Source of the DNA: Isoetes taiwanensis | Lineage: Eukaryota > Streptophyta > Lycopodiopsida > Isoetales > Isoetaceae | Length of the DNA stretch: 64,000 bases | Reading direction: 5' to 3' | Assembly: GCA_021234155.1 (NCBI GenBank) | Contig: JAJEKV010000125.1 | Coordinates: 1,240,144-1,304,143, forward strand | The notes under the pieces: model-generated | The model's database searches: none | Told to the model about the DNA's origin: nothing | What the model saw: only the letters and a program-made list of their open reading frames with translations | Program-made: the position numbers and the translations under genes | Shown: positions 46,557-59,925 of the stretch, piece after piece | How the letters are laid out: every line of letters starts with the position of its first letter | Position numbering within the stretch: position 1 is the first letter of the stretch

Positions 46557-46982
46557 CTGTGCCATGATGATCCATCCCAGTTAGGAAAATGAACTGTAAG
46601 AGAAGGAAAACCAAAAAATAAAAAACATACCAAACAGGAACTACTCGTCCTTGAGAGATTTCTTGAAAACCAAGTTCCAAGATCCCGTCAAACTCTGTGC
46701 TAGATTTTTATGTGGCAGGGACGAAAAAACTTCAAAACATTACCTCCGAAACACCAAATCCTAAAACGTTTTTCTGGCAGCAAGCTTCGGATTCAAAGCC
46801 CTAAAACGTATTCTTACGCCTTAGCAGCCCCAAGAAATCCATCCCCGGATCGTGGAAAATGCATACATCTGGGCGCCAAAACGTATGAGCGCCCGCATGT
46901 ATACGTATTATTTTTTTTCGAAAAAACCCCTTCTCCGTCCACGCACATGTATTCTACGGAATACATATGTGAACCCCCCGTG

Positions 46983-46990
46983 GTCTACAC
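46983..46990. repeat. 8-bp target-site duplication of the hAT-like element, right
   Basis: GTCTACAC, identical to 41964-41971. Confidence 0.8.
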
Positions 46991-47475
46991 TCAAAAAGAT
47001 GGGTATCGCAACGAACTACAAATTTTATACTTCATTCAATGTCCTGGAATCCTCCGTGGTTAGCAACATATCTTTTATGTTCTCGCAGAGCCCTTTTTAT
47101 AAACAATCTCAAAGGGCCGCATCATTCCAAGCCGTGTCTATGGCAATCTGACGGAACTCTAAAGCATAAACTGAAGCTGGACAAGGACCTTCTAAACTTG
47201 GTAACTGTTGTGCACTTTCGATTGATGTCTCCAAAACATGCCTTAATTCAGCAGTAAACGCTGCAAAATTCTGCAACTCGAGAGCCTCGCTCTCCAGCAA
47301 AGGGGCAAACCATCTCAAAGCTGGCCCAGAAAGTAGAGAGCTAACTAGTCCGACCTGTTGACGATCCATGGGATACCTATGGGCATGGCATCAAATAACA
47401 AGCCAAATCTGATTCCAAAAACCTCAGAGTTTGGATCTAGTGCCATCAAATTTCTCCGACAAACTAATCTTTCGC
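46991..47475 (-). pseudogene. Ty3/gypsy gag capsid region (part 1 of a split element)
   Basis: The minus strand reads FDGTRSKLRGFWNQI, then, in another frame, VGLVSSLLSGPALRWFAPLL, YALEFRQIAIDTAWNDAAL and, shifted again, RALREHKRYVANHGGFQD and FVVRCDTHLFE. This is the capsid of gypsy gag (pattern VG----LL-G-A--WF--L and WNDAAL). Its last codons continue in phase into 41963 and below when one copy of the hAT target duplication is discounted. Confidence 0.8.
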
Positions 47476-48390
47476 TCTGATAGCCTCCTCTTGGAGCAGG
47501 GAATAAATTACTAATCGCATATTTCTTATTAGCTAAAATGACTTTAGCTAAACTTGCTCGATATTAATCCCAAAACCTTCTGTGATTTAGCTAAACTTTA
47601 CACATTTTTCCTCTCATAATTTCTAGAGTTTAGCTAAACTAACCCAAACATCATTTAAAAAATTTCTATGTTGTGGCCAACAGAAAATATTAAGCCAAAT
47701 CACTATATTTCTTTTCAAATAATGTTTCCACTTATTTTAGTCATTTTCTTCATGAAAACATTCTAAAATAATGCTAACTAACAAACTCTACGACCCAAAT
47801 TAATTCATAATGCTAGAAACTAAATTACTAGTCATATATTTCTTACAAACTAGAATGATGTTAGCTAAACTAGCCTAAAATTCATTCTAAAAGTTTCTAT
47901 GGTTTAGCTAAACAATACCAAATTTCACTCTTTTACTTTATAGCATTTGGCTAAAGAGCTCCAGGGTTGGTGCAGTCCCGAAAAATGTTAAGCTAAAATT
48001 ATTATTTTTTTCCCAAATTTTTCCATTTACTTTAGCCAATGTCTTGGAGCTACTAATCGTTCTCTGAGCTCCTTAAGATTAGAGCAGGCAAGAACTGGTA
48101 AGGGATTTTGGTCCAAACTGTCATGAATCTACGCGAAAATAAGGGAAAATACATGGAAAGTCGCAAGAAATACGCGATTGGCAAAGAATGTGATGAATAA
48201 TGAAGAATCGAGAATACAATGGGTCGAAAACAAGCAGGAACACAAGATAGATGCCTAGAAAGCTCAAGACTAGCATTGAGCTGGAATTGTTCGACAAAAA
48301 TGAGGCTACGTTTATGACAAGATGCTTATTTCTATATATATCTAATCTAATTGTGCATATGAGAAAGATACAAGAGACTATTTTAACAAG
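47476..48390. other. AT-rich intergenic stretch
   Basis: 'tttagctaaac' and close variants occur many times between 47.5 and 48.0 kb; otherwise nothing recognised. Confidence 0.4.
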
Positions 48391-48393
48391 TAT

Positions 48394-48648
48394 TGGTAGT
48401 TCACTTGGCCAAGGTGCATAATTTGCAACTAGAAGGTTGCGAGTTCAAGTCTTGCTTTGTGTGACTACCCTTATTGCATTCGTGTGACGACCATCTTTTG
48501 TACGTATGAGAATACTCGTATGGTCATCGTTTGGTAGTTCACTTGGCCAAGGTGCATAATTTGCAACTAGAAGGTTGCGAGTTCAAGTCTTGCTTTGTGC
48601 GACTATATTGCATTTGTACGTATGAGAATACTCGTATGGTCATCATCG
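48394..48648 (+). mobile_element. Two tandem tRNA-derived SINE heads
   Basis: Units at about 48394-48530 and 48531-48648 both contain box A-like tagttcacttggcc and a T-arm with box B-like GCGAGTTCAAGTCTTGC, then 'gtacgtatgagaatactcgt' and 'ggtcatcg'. The units differ by one short deletion and a few bases. Confidence 0.55.
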
Positions 48649-48711
48649 CAGCTTTTGGGAGAACCATACTATTCATGTATCCACGTCCAAACCTCACAAC
48701 CCAAATCATTG

Positions 48712-48824
48712 TGGTGCAAGAAAATATTTTGATACTCTCCTTTGGATACCAAATCATTGTGGTGCAAGAAAATATTTTGATACTCTCCTGTGGTGCAAGA
48801 AAATATTTTGATACTCTCCTTTGG
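48712..48824. repeat. Three direct copies of a ~33-bp unit
   Basis: 'tggtgcaagaaaatattttg' followed by 'atactctcct' occurs three times, ending directly at the GATA microsatellite. Confidence 0.85.
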
Positions 48825-48957
<133 letters not shown>

Positions 48958-49300
48958 TTTACGTCATGCCATATTGGCAGCATCCATGAGGATATATGAT
49001 ATATAAGGATAACCCCCTATGGGCTTTTTTCTGGAAGGTCAGGCATACCTTCGTGCTCATGTCTGCTTGACCTTCCGGACAAAAGCCTATAGAGGCTTTC
49101 ACTAAACGTACAAGACAGTCGGATCCTCCAGTGCCGCCCATGCAAGCAGGTGTCAGAAACAGATGCCGCAGGGAGAAAAAGTAGAAATGTTGAGTAAATA
49201 GCAGAACATTGAGTAAAACAATAGATAGACATTGTATAAGCTGCAGAAAAGAGCGAGTAAAATAGTGGCTAAGATGTTGCACGATCTTTTGTGTTTGAAA
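48958..49300 (-). mobile_element. LINE 3' UTR feeding the GATA tail
   Basis: The minus strand ends with a two-stem structure (TCAT/ATGA outer, TGCC-A/T-GGC inner) and 'acgtaaac' before (TATC)n, the same layout as the other copies. No coding sequence remains that I can assign. Confidence 0.55.
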
Positions 49301-49894
49301 ACGCGACAGTTATCTCTTTAAGACGGGAGGGGTGGATTGGGCTCAACCGTCCTTTATGTGACATAGAACTGCATTATGCTCCTGCAAATATTTTCGCCCT
49401 AAATGTATCCGAGGTAGAAATACGTTAGACCCGTTTAACAAAATGTGATCATCAAGAATGCCATATTTAGTTACCTACCTTGAGAATGAATGACAATAAC
49501 ATGTCGTCAGAGGCGTCTGCAATGCATGACTCAAGACCATTGTGGCCCAGGTGTCTAATTCAAATGGGCACATGTTTTACTAATGTCAGGGTGCATACTT
49601 TTGGAAAGGAATTTGAACACCTATTTTACCCTTTTTAAATATGGAAACCAACATCTTTTTCTGTATGCCGACAAATATGTGCTGAGGTGGATTCCACTCT
49701 ACATAAGCAAACAAAGGGCGATTTCCTGCCCCCAAAAAATAATGGAGAAGCTTTTGTATGTCCCGCTCTGAGTAAAACTATGACAGGATAGATCTCTGTT
49801 TCTTGAGCTTGTGTCTCAGTTTTTCAGTCAGTAAAGAGAACTGAAGTAATGCATTTTATAAAGGCTTTATTCTGATCTGCTCAGGTAAAAGAAA
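49301..49894. other. Upstream region of the aquaporin gene
   Basis: No gene seen. It may contain the aquaporin promoter and 5' UTR, but I cannot point to a convincing TATA box. Confidence 0.35.
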
Positions 49895-51307
49895 ATGTCT
49901 TCTGCTTTAGAGGATCAGTCATCCTCTAGATCATCTTCATCGAGATTTCATTTCCGTCATCAATCCAGGTATTTAAAAATGAATGTCAGGTTTAGTTGTT
50001 TCATAAAGAACATTTTTGTTTCAATGCGCTGATACGTTTTCTGATCATGGGCATTTAGAACCCATCCAGATCCAGGGCCTAGCCATTACAGCAGAAGCTC
50101 TAGCCTTGATGGCATACAAGCTGCAGATTCTTACCCTTCTTCGCTTCACATTTCTTCAGCAGAGTTCAAAGACAAAGCACAAATCCACTCTACTATTTTT
50201 TCCAAAGGGCTTTTTGGGCTCTCAGATTTCTGCAAAACACAGGTCTTCAGCTGCGAAAACATACACTAAAACTAAAGCTGTGCTCCTTTGTTATTGCAGA
50301 TAAGCACGGCATATTAGTAGAATGTCTATTCTTAACTGTAATCCTGACTTTTGGTTTTTTGTTATGCTCATTCATATGGTTCTTCATCTATTATGCCTTT
50401 TTTTTTTTTGCAGGTATGGAGTGATGCATTAATGGAGATGGCAGGGATGTTTATTTTCGAGTTTGCTTTGGTAGCTGCAAACCAGGCATGCTATGAATCA
50501 CATTTTAAACATGCCAGGCTAGCTGAAGCTGTTTTTCTTGGTTTAATCTGGTCCTGCACATATCTTGGCATGTTAACACTATCAGTGGCACATATGAATC
50601 CAGCATTTACTCTGACATCCATGCTCATAGGCTTCATCCCACCAGTTAAGGCCATTGTAAACATATGTTTTCAGTGTATAGGCTCAATCTTGGGATCTTG
50701 GGTAGCAAGAGAGGTGCTAAAGGCCAACAGTGGCAGAATACTAGGAGGTTGTATATTAAAATCCAACATGGGCCAACATGATGGCCAGGCTCTGGCAGCT
50801 AGTCTTATTTTAGAAATTGCATTCACTTTTCTGCTCATATCAGTGGCATATGCTACTACTTTGGAGTCAGATAATCTCAACATCACAGGTCCAATAGTTG
50901 GTGCATCTACAGTTGGTGCAGCCCTTGCTTTTCTTGTGTTCATATCAAGCAGCATTAGACCTGCAAGCTACAGCGGCGCGGGCATGAACCCTGCGCATTG
51001 TCTTGGACCTGCTGTAGTAGGAGGAAGAGGAGGGTTTATGTGGGCACATCATTGGATTTTTTGGACTGGACCCTTCATTGCTGCAGCAATGTTTGGTTTA
51101 CTTTACCACATTGCCATTCCAAAGGTTGAACACGACGCGCATCTTGTCTCGCCTTTGCAGAATCATGTCTTCACTCCTGCAGCACCTTCCCAAAACAGCA
51201 AATTGGATGTTTTTCTTCACATCAAGGCAATGGTGCATAGAAGTGAGGGTGACAAGGAGAGGAGATCAGTCAATAACTCTAGAGAAGTGATTGTTGAACA
51301 GAATTGA
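49895..51307 (+). CDS. Aquaporin-like MIP channel, three exons, His after the second NPA
   Basis: Proposed exons are 49895-49968, 50059-50242 and 50414-51307, joined in phase (383 residues); the last exon is certain, the first two are inferred from splice sites (CCAG|GTATTT, catttag, CACAG|GTCTTC, ttttgcag). The N-terminus (about 86 residues) is Ser-rich. Six membrane helices follow in MIP order, with NPA boxes HMNPAF (about residue 148) and GAGMNPAHCLGPAVV (about 278), ILEIAFTFLL in helix 4 and HHWIFWTGPFIAAA in helix 6. The last is PIP-like. The Arg that normally follows the second NPA and lines the selectivity filter is His. Loop E before that NPA is about five residues longer than in PIPs by my alignment. 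It would carry water or small solutes across a membrane; subfamily uncertain. Confidence 0.8.
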
Positions 51308-51597
51308 GGAAAAGTAGGTGACAAACTTATTTCACAATATGCACCTTTAGACAAGTTGATGAGCATTTGAATTTTGAATGGGGATGCTTATTTCGTTTTT
51401 TTGAGCTGTAATAGCCACATCAATTACCTACCAAAAGAAGAAATACTACTTGGATTTCCACTCTCACATCCTCACAAGAATGATTTCTAGGGATTTGGAT
51501 TCTTAGTGCTGGAATAGTGGGTAGTTCCATGGACAAGTCATCCTCTACCATGTCATTTACACGTCCTTGAAGCACCTAATGTTTCTATTTTGAAATA
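51308..51597 (+). other. Aquaporin 3' flank
   Basis: Probable 3' UTR without a clear poly(A) signal. Confidence 0.3.
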
Positions 51598-52032
51598 GAA
51601 AAAACTAGAAAATGCCCTTATCTTTTGGATGAATTTCACTACATACCCCTAAGTTATCATAATTTTTTTGGATGCCCTTGGTCAACATACAAAGCATTTT
51701 GTATTTTTTTTAAATTGTTCAAGTGCCCTTAAGGTTTACGTTAATTGCTCAGATGCCATTAAGTTCCCTATTAGTTCAAAATTGCTGAGGCACGACTGCT
51801 TGAAGTCTTTGAGTAAACACAATGGCAATAGTCACCTTCTCCAAAAGGGCACGACCAAAACAATATTTGTTACAATGGGGCTTTTCATGAAATACCAAAA
51901 ACTAGAGGGCGTTTGATGGTAGTTGAATTTCTACAGGGGTAAATACATTGACCAAGGACTTCCTCCTTAATTATCAAAACTTAGGGTATGTTGTGAAATT
52001 CGTCAAATCATAAGGGTATTTTGTAGTTTTTC
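51598..52032. mobile_element. Fold-back/MITE-like element, arms about 90 bp
   Basis: Left arm (from 51598) and inverted right arm (to 52032) share, in order, 'aaaaacta-aaaat-cccttat', 'gaatttcac-acata', 'cctaagtt' and 'cttggtcaa'. The middle (about 250 bp) is non-coding. Possible 3-bp flank ATA on both sides. Confidence 0.65.
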
Positions 52033-52299
52033 CATACTGCAGATGTCAATAGTGGTTATTTATTAAATAAACATATGATGTATCTTGAAGATGCTTAAAA
52101 ACAATTAATAGGCATGCCATAGTTTGAAATGCATGCAATTCGACATAGCCAAATTGCCATTCTAGGCAAGGGAACATGACGTATTTATCACATGCATGTT
52201 TTCTGCGCATTTTTAGGGCCGTTGAATTTTCAGAGAGCTCGCTACATAGTCTAGGTTGGCTTTGGCTTCTTTTATCAGTGTTCTTTCTCATCTCAATGT

Positions 52300-52718
52300 A
52301 CCACTTTGATGCCCTTTGAATACATACTACCTATATTACGATTTCAGTTGGCCACTACTCCTAATCCCCCTGCAGCGTTGGAAGAACGCGTCTATCAACT
52401 CCAACAACAACTTGATGAAATTCGAATGGATGCTTATCTTCGCGTCCTAGCTAGTCAACAGTTAAGGAACTCCTGGCATGACCACAAGATAAAAAAAGGA
52501 ATTCAAACAAGGAAATCTCATTCTACTTTATGACTCCAGATACAAAAATCATCCTGACAAGCTCAAGTTTCAATGGATAGGACCTTATGAAATTATTAAA
52601 GCAGTTCGCCCTAGTCGTTTTCAACTGGCTGAGTTGGATGACACTCCCCTTCCGCCTTTGGTAAATGGGTCTCGTCTTAAACCATTTCATATAGAGAAAC
52701 TCTACTCCGATGGTTGAA
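52300..52718 (+). pseudogene. Ty3/gypsy integrase C-terminal region
   Basis: Frames read MPFEYILPILRFQLATTP, ALEERVYQLQQQLDEIR, then, after a frame change, LYDSRYKNHPDKLKFQWIGP, YEIIKAVRPS and LKPFHIEKLY. This is the end of gypsy integrase with its GPY motif (WIGPYEI), just before the stop. The catalytic core upstream is missing. Confidence 0.8.
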
Positions 52719-53389
52719 CAAACAACATGACTTGGAGACAAAAGTTTTATATTTACTATCAACAAAAAAACAACATATAAAGGAGGACTTTTCCTCTACA
52801 TAGTCACAGTTCCTACTACCAGATGCACATCCTTATTCAGGATTAGTAGTAGTGCACGCTTGAAGGATAGTATATCCCTGCCCTGTATGCATCGAAGGTG
52901 CATCACCACATCCAGGTAATCCAACTCTGGATTAGGATCATCAGCCACTCCTTGCAGCTATCCATCCATCGGGATCCCGCGGTTCTTCATCTTCCACACA
53001 TCCAAGTGTTCATTCGGCACGTCAACCACTCAAGGCGCTTCTCGGGCATAGTGTTATTCTATCTCCATGGCACTGGAAAGATGTTCTCCTCCCCGCCAGC
53101 CGCACTACAATTATATAGACTGCTGATTTTCCTCTCTGTCACTCTGGCAACGATCGGCATCTTACACACGTCCCATCCTCATCCTTTCCAGGATTCTTTC
53201 ATTAAAGCAAAATAGCCTTGGGGATTACCGTAACATGCTGCATATCTAATCGCTTTTCACGGTCCGGATGAGCCTTATTAAGATCGCTCGTTATCCGTGA
53301 TTGCCCCCTCTTGATTATGTTGACTTATCTTCACGACTGTATCAGACACGTGAGCACTCTACCTTGCCAGGTCAAATATCGTGCATCTT
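52719..53389 (+). other. Possible 3' region of the gypsy element
   Basis: A purine run (aaaggagga, about 52778) follows the integrase and could be a polypurine tract before an LTR, but I find no LTR pair. Confidence 0.25.
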
Positions 53390-56300
53390 CCATTGCCCTT
53401 CTTTAGAACTGGGGGAGACTATGATGAAATGGAAAGAACAGGGTCCAATGATATTAATAGGCGATCTGAACGCCAGAACAGGGCAGGAGCAGGCACAAAT
53501 CACGAATATGGAAGACACAAATGGACAATGGACTAGCAAGACAAGATCACAAGAATGGGACAGGAGTACAGAGGACATAACAGAAGTCAATGCCAAGGGA
53601 GAGCTACTACTTGAGATATGCTCGACCACAGGGGTCATTATAACCAACGGGGTACAAAAGTGGGAGGGGTCAGGGAAGTACACGAGCCAGAATGCACATG
53701 GGAAAAGTATAGTGGATTATGTGATAATGAATGACACCGCAAATGAGATAGTATCGATGTTCAAGCTCCTAGACCCGGCCGGCCGGCAAAAGGAAGAGCC
53801 ACGCACCCATACAAAGCCACACTTTATGGAAAACGAACACACCCTCGAAAAGGCGTGCAACAAGAAACAGAGGAAATTAACTTAAAACCTAAGATACAGC
53901 CCAAGAGAAGAAAATAGATGTATTTGTGCAATACGCTCAAGAAGAAATGGGGAAATGGAATTTGGGGGCACACAGAAAGCATCATAAAATGGAGACAAAG
54001 CTTAATGACATAACAAAGGAAAGTAGCAAAATGAGGTTTTCTGAAAAGAGAAGAAGAAAAGAGGGAAAGATGCTCAAGGCCTCAAGTTGGTATGACGATG
54101 AATGCAGAGAACGTAAAAGAAGGGTCGAGAGCATAAAGGGAGGGAGACATATCAAACCGAAAAAGGTATATCCAAGATGTTGAGAGCAAAGAGAAACAAA
54201 AATCTGATACAACACCAATGGGGACCGCTAAACTCCCCGAAAAGCAACCCCGAAATTTCGAGAGGGTTCCGAGAGAAAGGATAAGGGAATCAGAAAATGG
54301 TAGTACACAAGAGGATATTGGGATGTACGGATGGGGAGAGATACCGAGAAACTGTGATAAGACTGGGGGCATCTCCAAAGACCGATACCAGAATTACAAG
54401 GGATGGACAAGCCGTGTTTTAATACACAGGAAGTGATGATGGCACTGAATAGAATGGCAAATAACAAAGCCCCAGACCTATACGAGTTAACAGTGGAACT
54501 ATTAAAATGTGTAGATGCAGTAATCGTGAAACAGGTGACAGATATTTTCAACGGCATCATACACACAGGACTACCAGCCAGATGGGCGTATAACAGGGTG
54601 ATGAGCAAACAGGAACCTGGAAATTACAGAACTATAATGGTGAGTTCCATTTTTGCAAAATGGTTTGGAAAAGTTTTAGACAATAAGTTGAAGCATTGGG
54701 CGTAGGGTGGGAATCGGGAAAGCAGTGGACAAAAGGGTTCAGCCGGATCACTCAACAACGTACCACTTAGTGACCCTCGCGTGGTATTGGTAGAAACGTA
54801 ATAGAAACCGGGAAGAAAATAATATGTCAAGCCAGGACTTTAGGAAAGCCGCTTGACCACAGTTCGAGGGAAAACTAATACAAAGGCTTATGGATATGCG
54901 GGCACCAAAGGAGATGGTGGGGGGGGCAATTGCAAGATTATACTATAAATGTATATGCGAAAATGGAAGAAGAAGGGAAAGCGAGATTGTGACACTGGGT
55001 CAAAATCAGGGTGTCCACTATCCCCCATATTGTTTGAATATACATAGATGCTCTACGATTTTATAGCAGTAACGTTAAGGGGACACAGACAGCACCTATT
55101 TTTGGGGACACCAAAGTACCATCATGTCGTATGCGATGACCTTCGAAAGCATGATGGCCATAAAGAACAAAGGGATGCATGCAATACTTAAACCGCTGAA
55201 AATTTTTATAAAGGACAATCTGACAGTTAATCGCCGCCAAAATAGTCTTTTTTTCTACCACAAAAGTAGACATAAACCGCTTAGATATTTGGGAACGAAT
55301 CCAGAAGAATCAACAGAATACAGGTATCTGGGATAATGCATGCGCACGGCACAGGAAAATGGGCTAAGGGGGCAGATACAAGATTCCAAACAACCATCGG
55401 AAGCTATTACAATATGAAAAACTTCTGCAACAAAAGCAGGATAGTAAGCTGGGAAATTAAATGCTATCTGCTCACCAAGAGAAGGCAACTACACAGCCTA
55501 TATGGGACAGAGGCTTGGGGACCGGTCCGACAGAGAAAAATGGGAAAAACAAGAAGGAATTTACGCATAAATGGCATAAGGTGAATTTAAACCGAGAAAC
55601 TTAATACACCACAAACAACTATAGTATATGAGACAGGCAAAAAACCGATGGAAGTAAGGGGCATGGGAAAGGACCATCGATATCTTATAAGGAACAATGC
55701 GTGTGGAAAAAAATAATAAGCTAGCAAGCATCGCGATCGGTGAATCGGCGAAAACCCACATAATCGAGGGCAAATCGGATGGTTTAGGGATGTAGCAATG
55801 TGGACAAGGAAGATGGGGATGAATCCGGAAAGTGACCTCATTATCAAGGAGAATGGAATGACGAGTGGACAAACAAAGCCACACAAAGCTTGGTCGCAGA
55901 ATCACACGGGTCCCAAGACAACATGGCTTATGACAAGATTCAACCCGGGCAACAGATAGGGCAAATGATGTACCAGAATAACCTAATAGGAAAAGCCGTG
56001 AAAGATATCCCGGGCGAGATTCGTAATGGGAAGTCACTTAACCGAGAATTGAAAAGGACAGTGGCGGGGAATAGAGAGAGGATCGGATATGCGTAATTTG
56101 TGATAGGGGGAAGTGGAAGATGAAAATCATATGCTTTGAATGAATGCCCTATATGAAAGCATCGTAAAACAAGTACGTAGATATAAGGTGGGGTCAGCCC
56201 GCATTACACCATGATGACAAAGCCGTAAAACAATGAGGGATCCGGGCCGAATAATGGGAAATGACGGCAAGGCATCGAAGTGCACAAAGAAAAGGGTTTC

Positions 56301-56544
56301 TTATGAACCGCCTCGAGAGGCGAACATAAACACCCCAAAAACGCCAGCTCAAAGCGATTGATAACGACGCTACCGTGCACGCCATGAAGCCGATCCAAAG
56401 CGGGGTGCCGGTGCCAGATAATAGAGAAAAGTAAAGCCTTCGAAAAGGTTACATTGTAAACCAAAGATGATGTGCTAGTAGCACCCGTAAGGGGAGTCGC
56501 CCATGCTACATAAGTCCACGGCCCTCGTGGTATAAGGGACAATA
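53390..56544 (+). pseudogene. LINE with endonuclease, RT and zinc-like C-terminus, ending in (ATCT)n
   Basis: Domains in order: APE endonuclease C-half (MILIGDLNARTGQEQ, GKSIVDYVIMN; 53301-53885), linker with SSWYDDECRERKRR, RT N-part (NNKAPDLYELTVELLK, GNYRTIMVSSIFAKWF; 54403-54705), then scattered RT pieces with many stops (DFRKAA, IARLYYKCICENGRR), and a terminal motif (about 56090-56160: CVICDRG, ECP-like). The 3' end has GTCC/GGGAC and CCACG/CGTGG pairing and 'aata' before the tail. It is the longest copy of the microsatellite-tail family in the window, 5'-truncated in the endonuclease and heavily mutated. Confidence 0.85.
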
Positions 56545-58190
<1,646 letters not shown>

Positions 58191-58194
58191 CTAT

Positions 58195-59210
58195 CTATAA
58201 GTATGTCAAAGACACTGCATCTTTAGTAGATCTATACAAGATGATTATTTCTCCATTCTTTACTTGATCAATGATAGAGTGATTATGTAGCTCAATATGC
58301 TTTGTTCTTTTATGTAAGACCGGATTCTTAGTCATGGCAATATAACCGGTACTATCACAATATAATGGTGTTGGCCCTCTTGAATAATTCCCCCACTCTG
58401 CTAGAAGTCGCCTAAGCCGCACAATTTCTAGATGCAAGAGACATCGCCGCATATTCACTTCACAGAAAGTACAATGGAGGGTTGTTTTTACTTTTCCAAG
58501 AGATAGCAGACTCTCCTAGTAAGCAAGCATATCCGCACCTTGATCTAATGAAAGTGTATAGATCACCTCCCCAATCAGATCCGCAAAGCCTTCAAGTAAT
58601 AGACTTTCCAATTTTATACCATGTTCACGCCTAAATACAAGGCCATAGTCCCGAAAAGCCTTTCAAGAATCTTAAAAAACGTTTTTTTGCACATTTCCAA
58701 TGGCCTTCACCGTGATTATTTAGAAATTGGCTTAACACGCTTACTCGTGATCGTGTACAAATTTTGATACATATTGAAGACAACCAATAAGGTCTCTATA
58801 AGGTTGATTCATCATGATATGCTCTTTCTTCTTTGTTTTGGGACACATTTCAGAGTGATTCTTTGTTTTTGGGACTAGAGTGCTTGCGTGTTTACATCCC
58901 CCAAATCTTTTAAGCATGCCTAAAATATTTCTTTTTGAGTAATAGCTATAAATCCTTCTCTTTATGTTTGTGAACTTCCATACCCAATAACATTTAGTTC
59001 CCAAATCTGACATTTGAATCTTTTTCTTTTAGAATATCTTTGCAATGCTATAAGCAACTAATATCGTTAGCAACCATTACGCTAATCATCTACATATAAT
59101 TTGCAAATATGCAAAAATATTCATCTTCCTTATAGATGTATCCATATTTAATTTTTCAAACCCATGCGTTTTCAAATAACCTGCTTAATACATACATACC
59201 ACCCACATGG
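58195..59210 (-). pseudogene. Ty1/copia reverse transcriptase-RNase H remnant
   Basis: The minus strand gives KTHGFEKLNMDTSI, LYVDD followed by a stop (59085-59099, the copia catalytic motif), MSDLGTKCYWVW, then RNase H pieces LRRLLAEWGN, LYCDSTGYIAMTKNPVLHK and RTKHIELHNHSIIDQVKNGE. The order matches copia pol. Frame changes and stops make it inactive. Confidence 0.85.
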
Positions 59211-59750
59211 AGCTTCTTAGGCCCGAAAGGAAGATGTTCATATTATAATAATGATATAATTTCACAAAGGGCGTAGATCTACAGAGAACACGTATGTCTA
59301 TATGATTATCCAAAGATGTGTAAGTACAAAGGCATGGAGGACAACATTGATTCAAAGGCATGGAGGTAAACCTAAGTTATGAAGTTGAAGACCCGTGGTT
59401 CCTAAGGTTGAAAGTTAAAAGGAAACTAAGGGTTAATTTAAGGTTTGTTTTCAATGGTTATATTCAATGGAAAAATCTTATGGTTAACCATTGGTATTTT
59501 CATGGTCAAAACGCTGCTCAAAACAAATTTTGCATAGACAAAGTTGGAATGAGAAGCCTGAGGCGAATTTGGTGCCGATTCTATGAATCGGTGCCGCCTA
59601 ATCAAACTATATAAGGAGAATGAGATTGTTAGCAAAAGACACAAAGATTTTTCAAAGGTCAATCCATGTATACATGGGTGCCCGGGTTGTCGGGTTTGAT
59701 ACCTTGTTTAAATTGATTGGCTTTGAATTAATTGGTGCATATTTTTAACT

Positions 59751-59925
59751 CATTGCTATAGTGTTGAATATCTAGCATTATGACAAGGGGTTGTTTTTGT
59801 ATTTTTATAATGCTTTTTTTCCTTATGGTTTTACTATGATTTGGCCTGCCAGATATTAGCATGGTGTACTAATTAGTACTTCTAGAGTGCATCTAGTATT
59901 TCCATGCTCGATGTGTCATTGTTTT
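59751..59925 (-). repeat. Inverted copy of the 31.43-31.69 kb repeat unit
   Basis: Reverse complement shares 'gcatggaaatactagatgca', 'agaagtactaattagtacac', 'catagtaaaaccataagga' and 'ataatgctagatatt' with 31550-31690. Confidence 0.8.

Larger units (their letters stand above)
41972..46982. mobile_element. hAT-like transposon (5.0 kb) carrying captured gene fragments
   Basis: The ends CCCGGGGGGTTCAC (left) and, inverted, CACGGGGGGTTCAC (right) form 14-bp terminal inverted repeats with one mismatch. The decamer CATGTGCGTG recurs at 36-45 and 34-43 bp from the two ends, and GTATAC words sit subterminally. The element is flanked by the 8-bp duplication GTCTACAC and interrupts a gypsy gag frame that continues in phase across one copy of the duplication. 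I see no transposase (no BED finger or hATC motif). The interior holds exon-intron pieces of a BRO1-domain gene, an aspartic-protease exon, SINE-like repeats and unidentified exons. This is the makeup of a Pack-type, non-autonomous hAT. Confidence 0.75.

Noticed and set aside
41972-46982. Ordinary host locus with BRO1 and protease genes
   Set aside because: Only isolated, mostly broken exons are present, and the block is bounded by inverted termini and an 8-bp duplication inside gag.
48712-48824. CRISPR-like direct repeats
   Set aside because: Three copies with almost no spacer, in a eukaryotic context; a simple tandem duplication.
53372-53683. Minus-strand ORF of 103 codons
   Set aside because: Antisense shadow of the LINE endonuclease frame.
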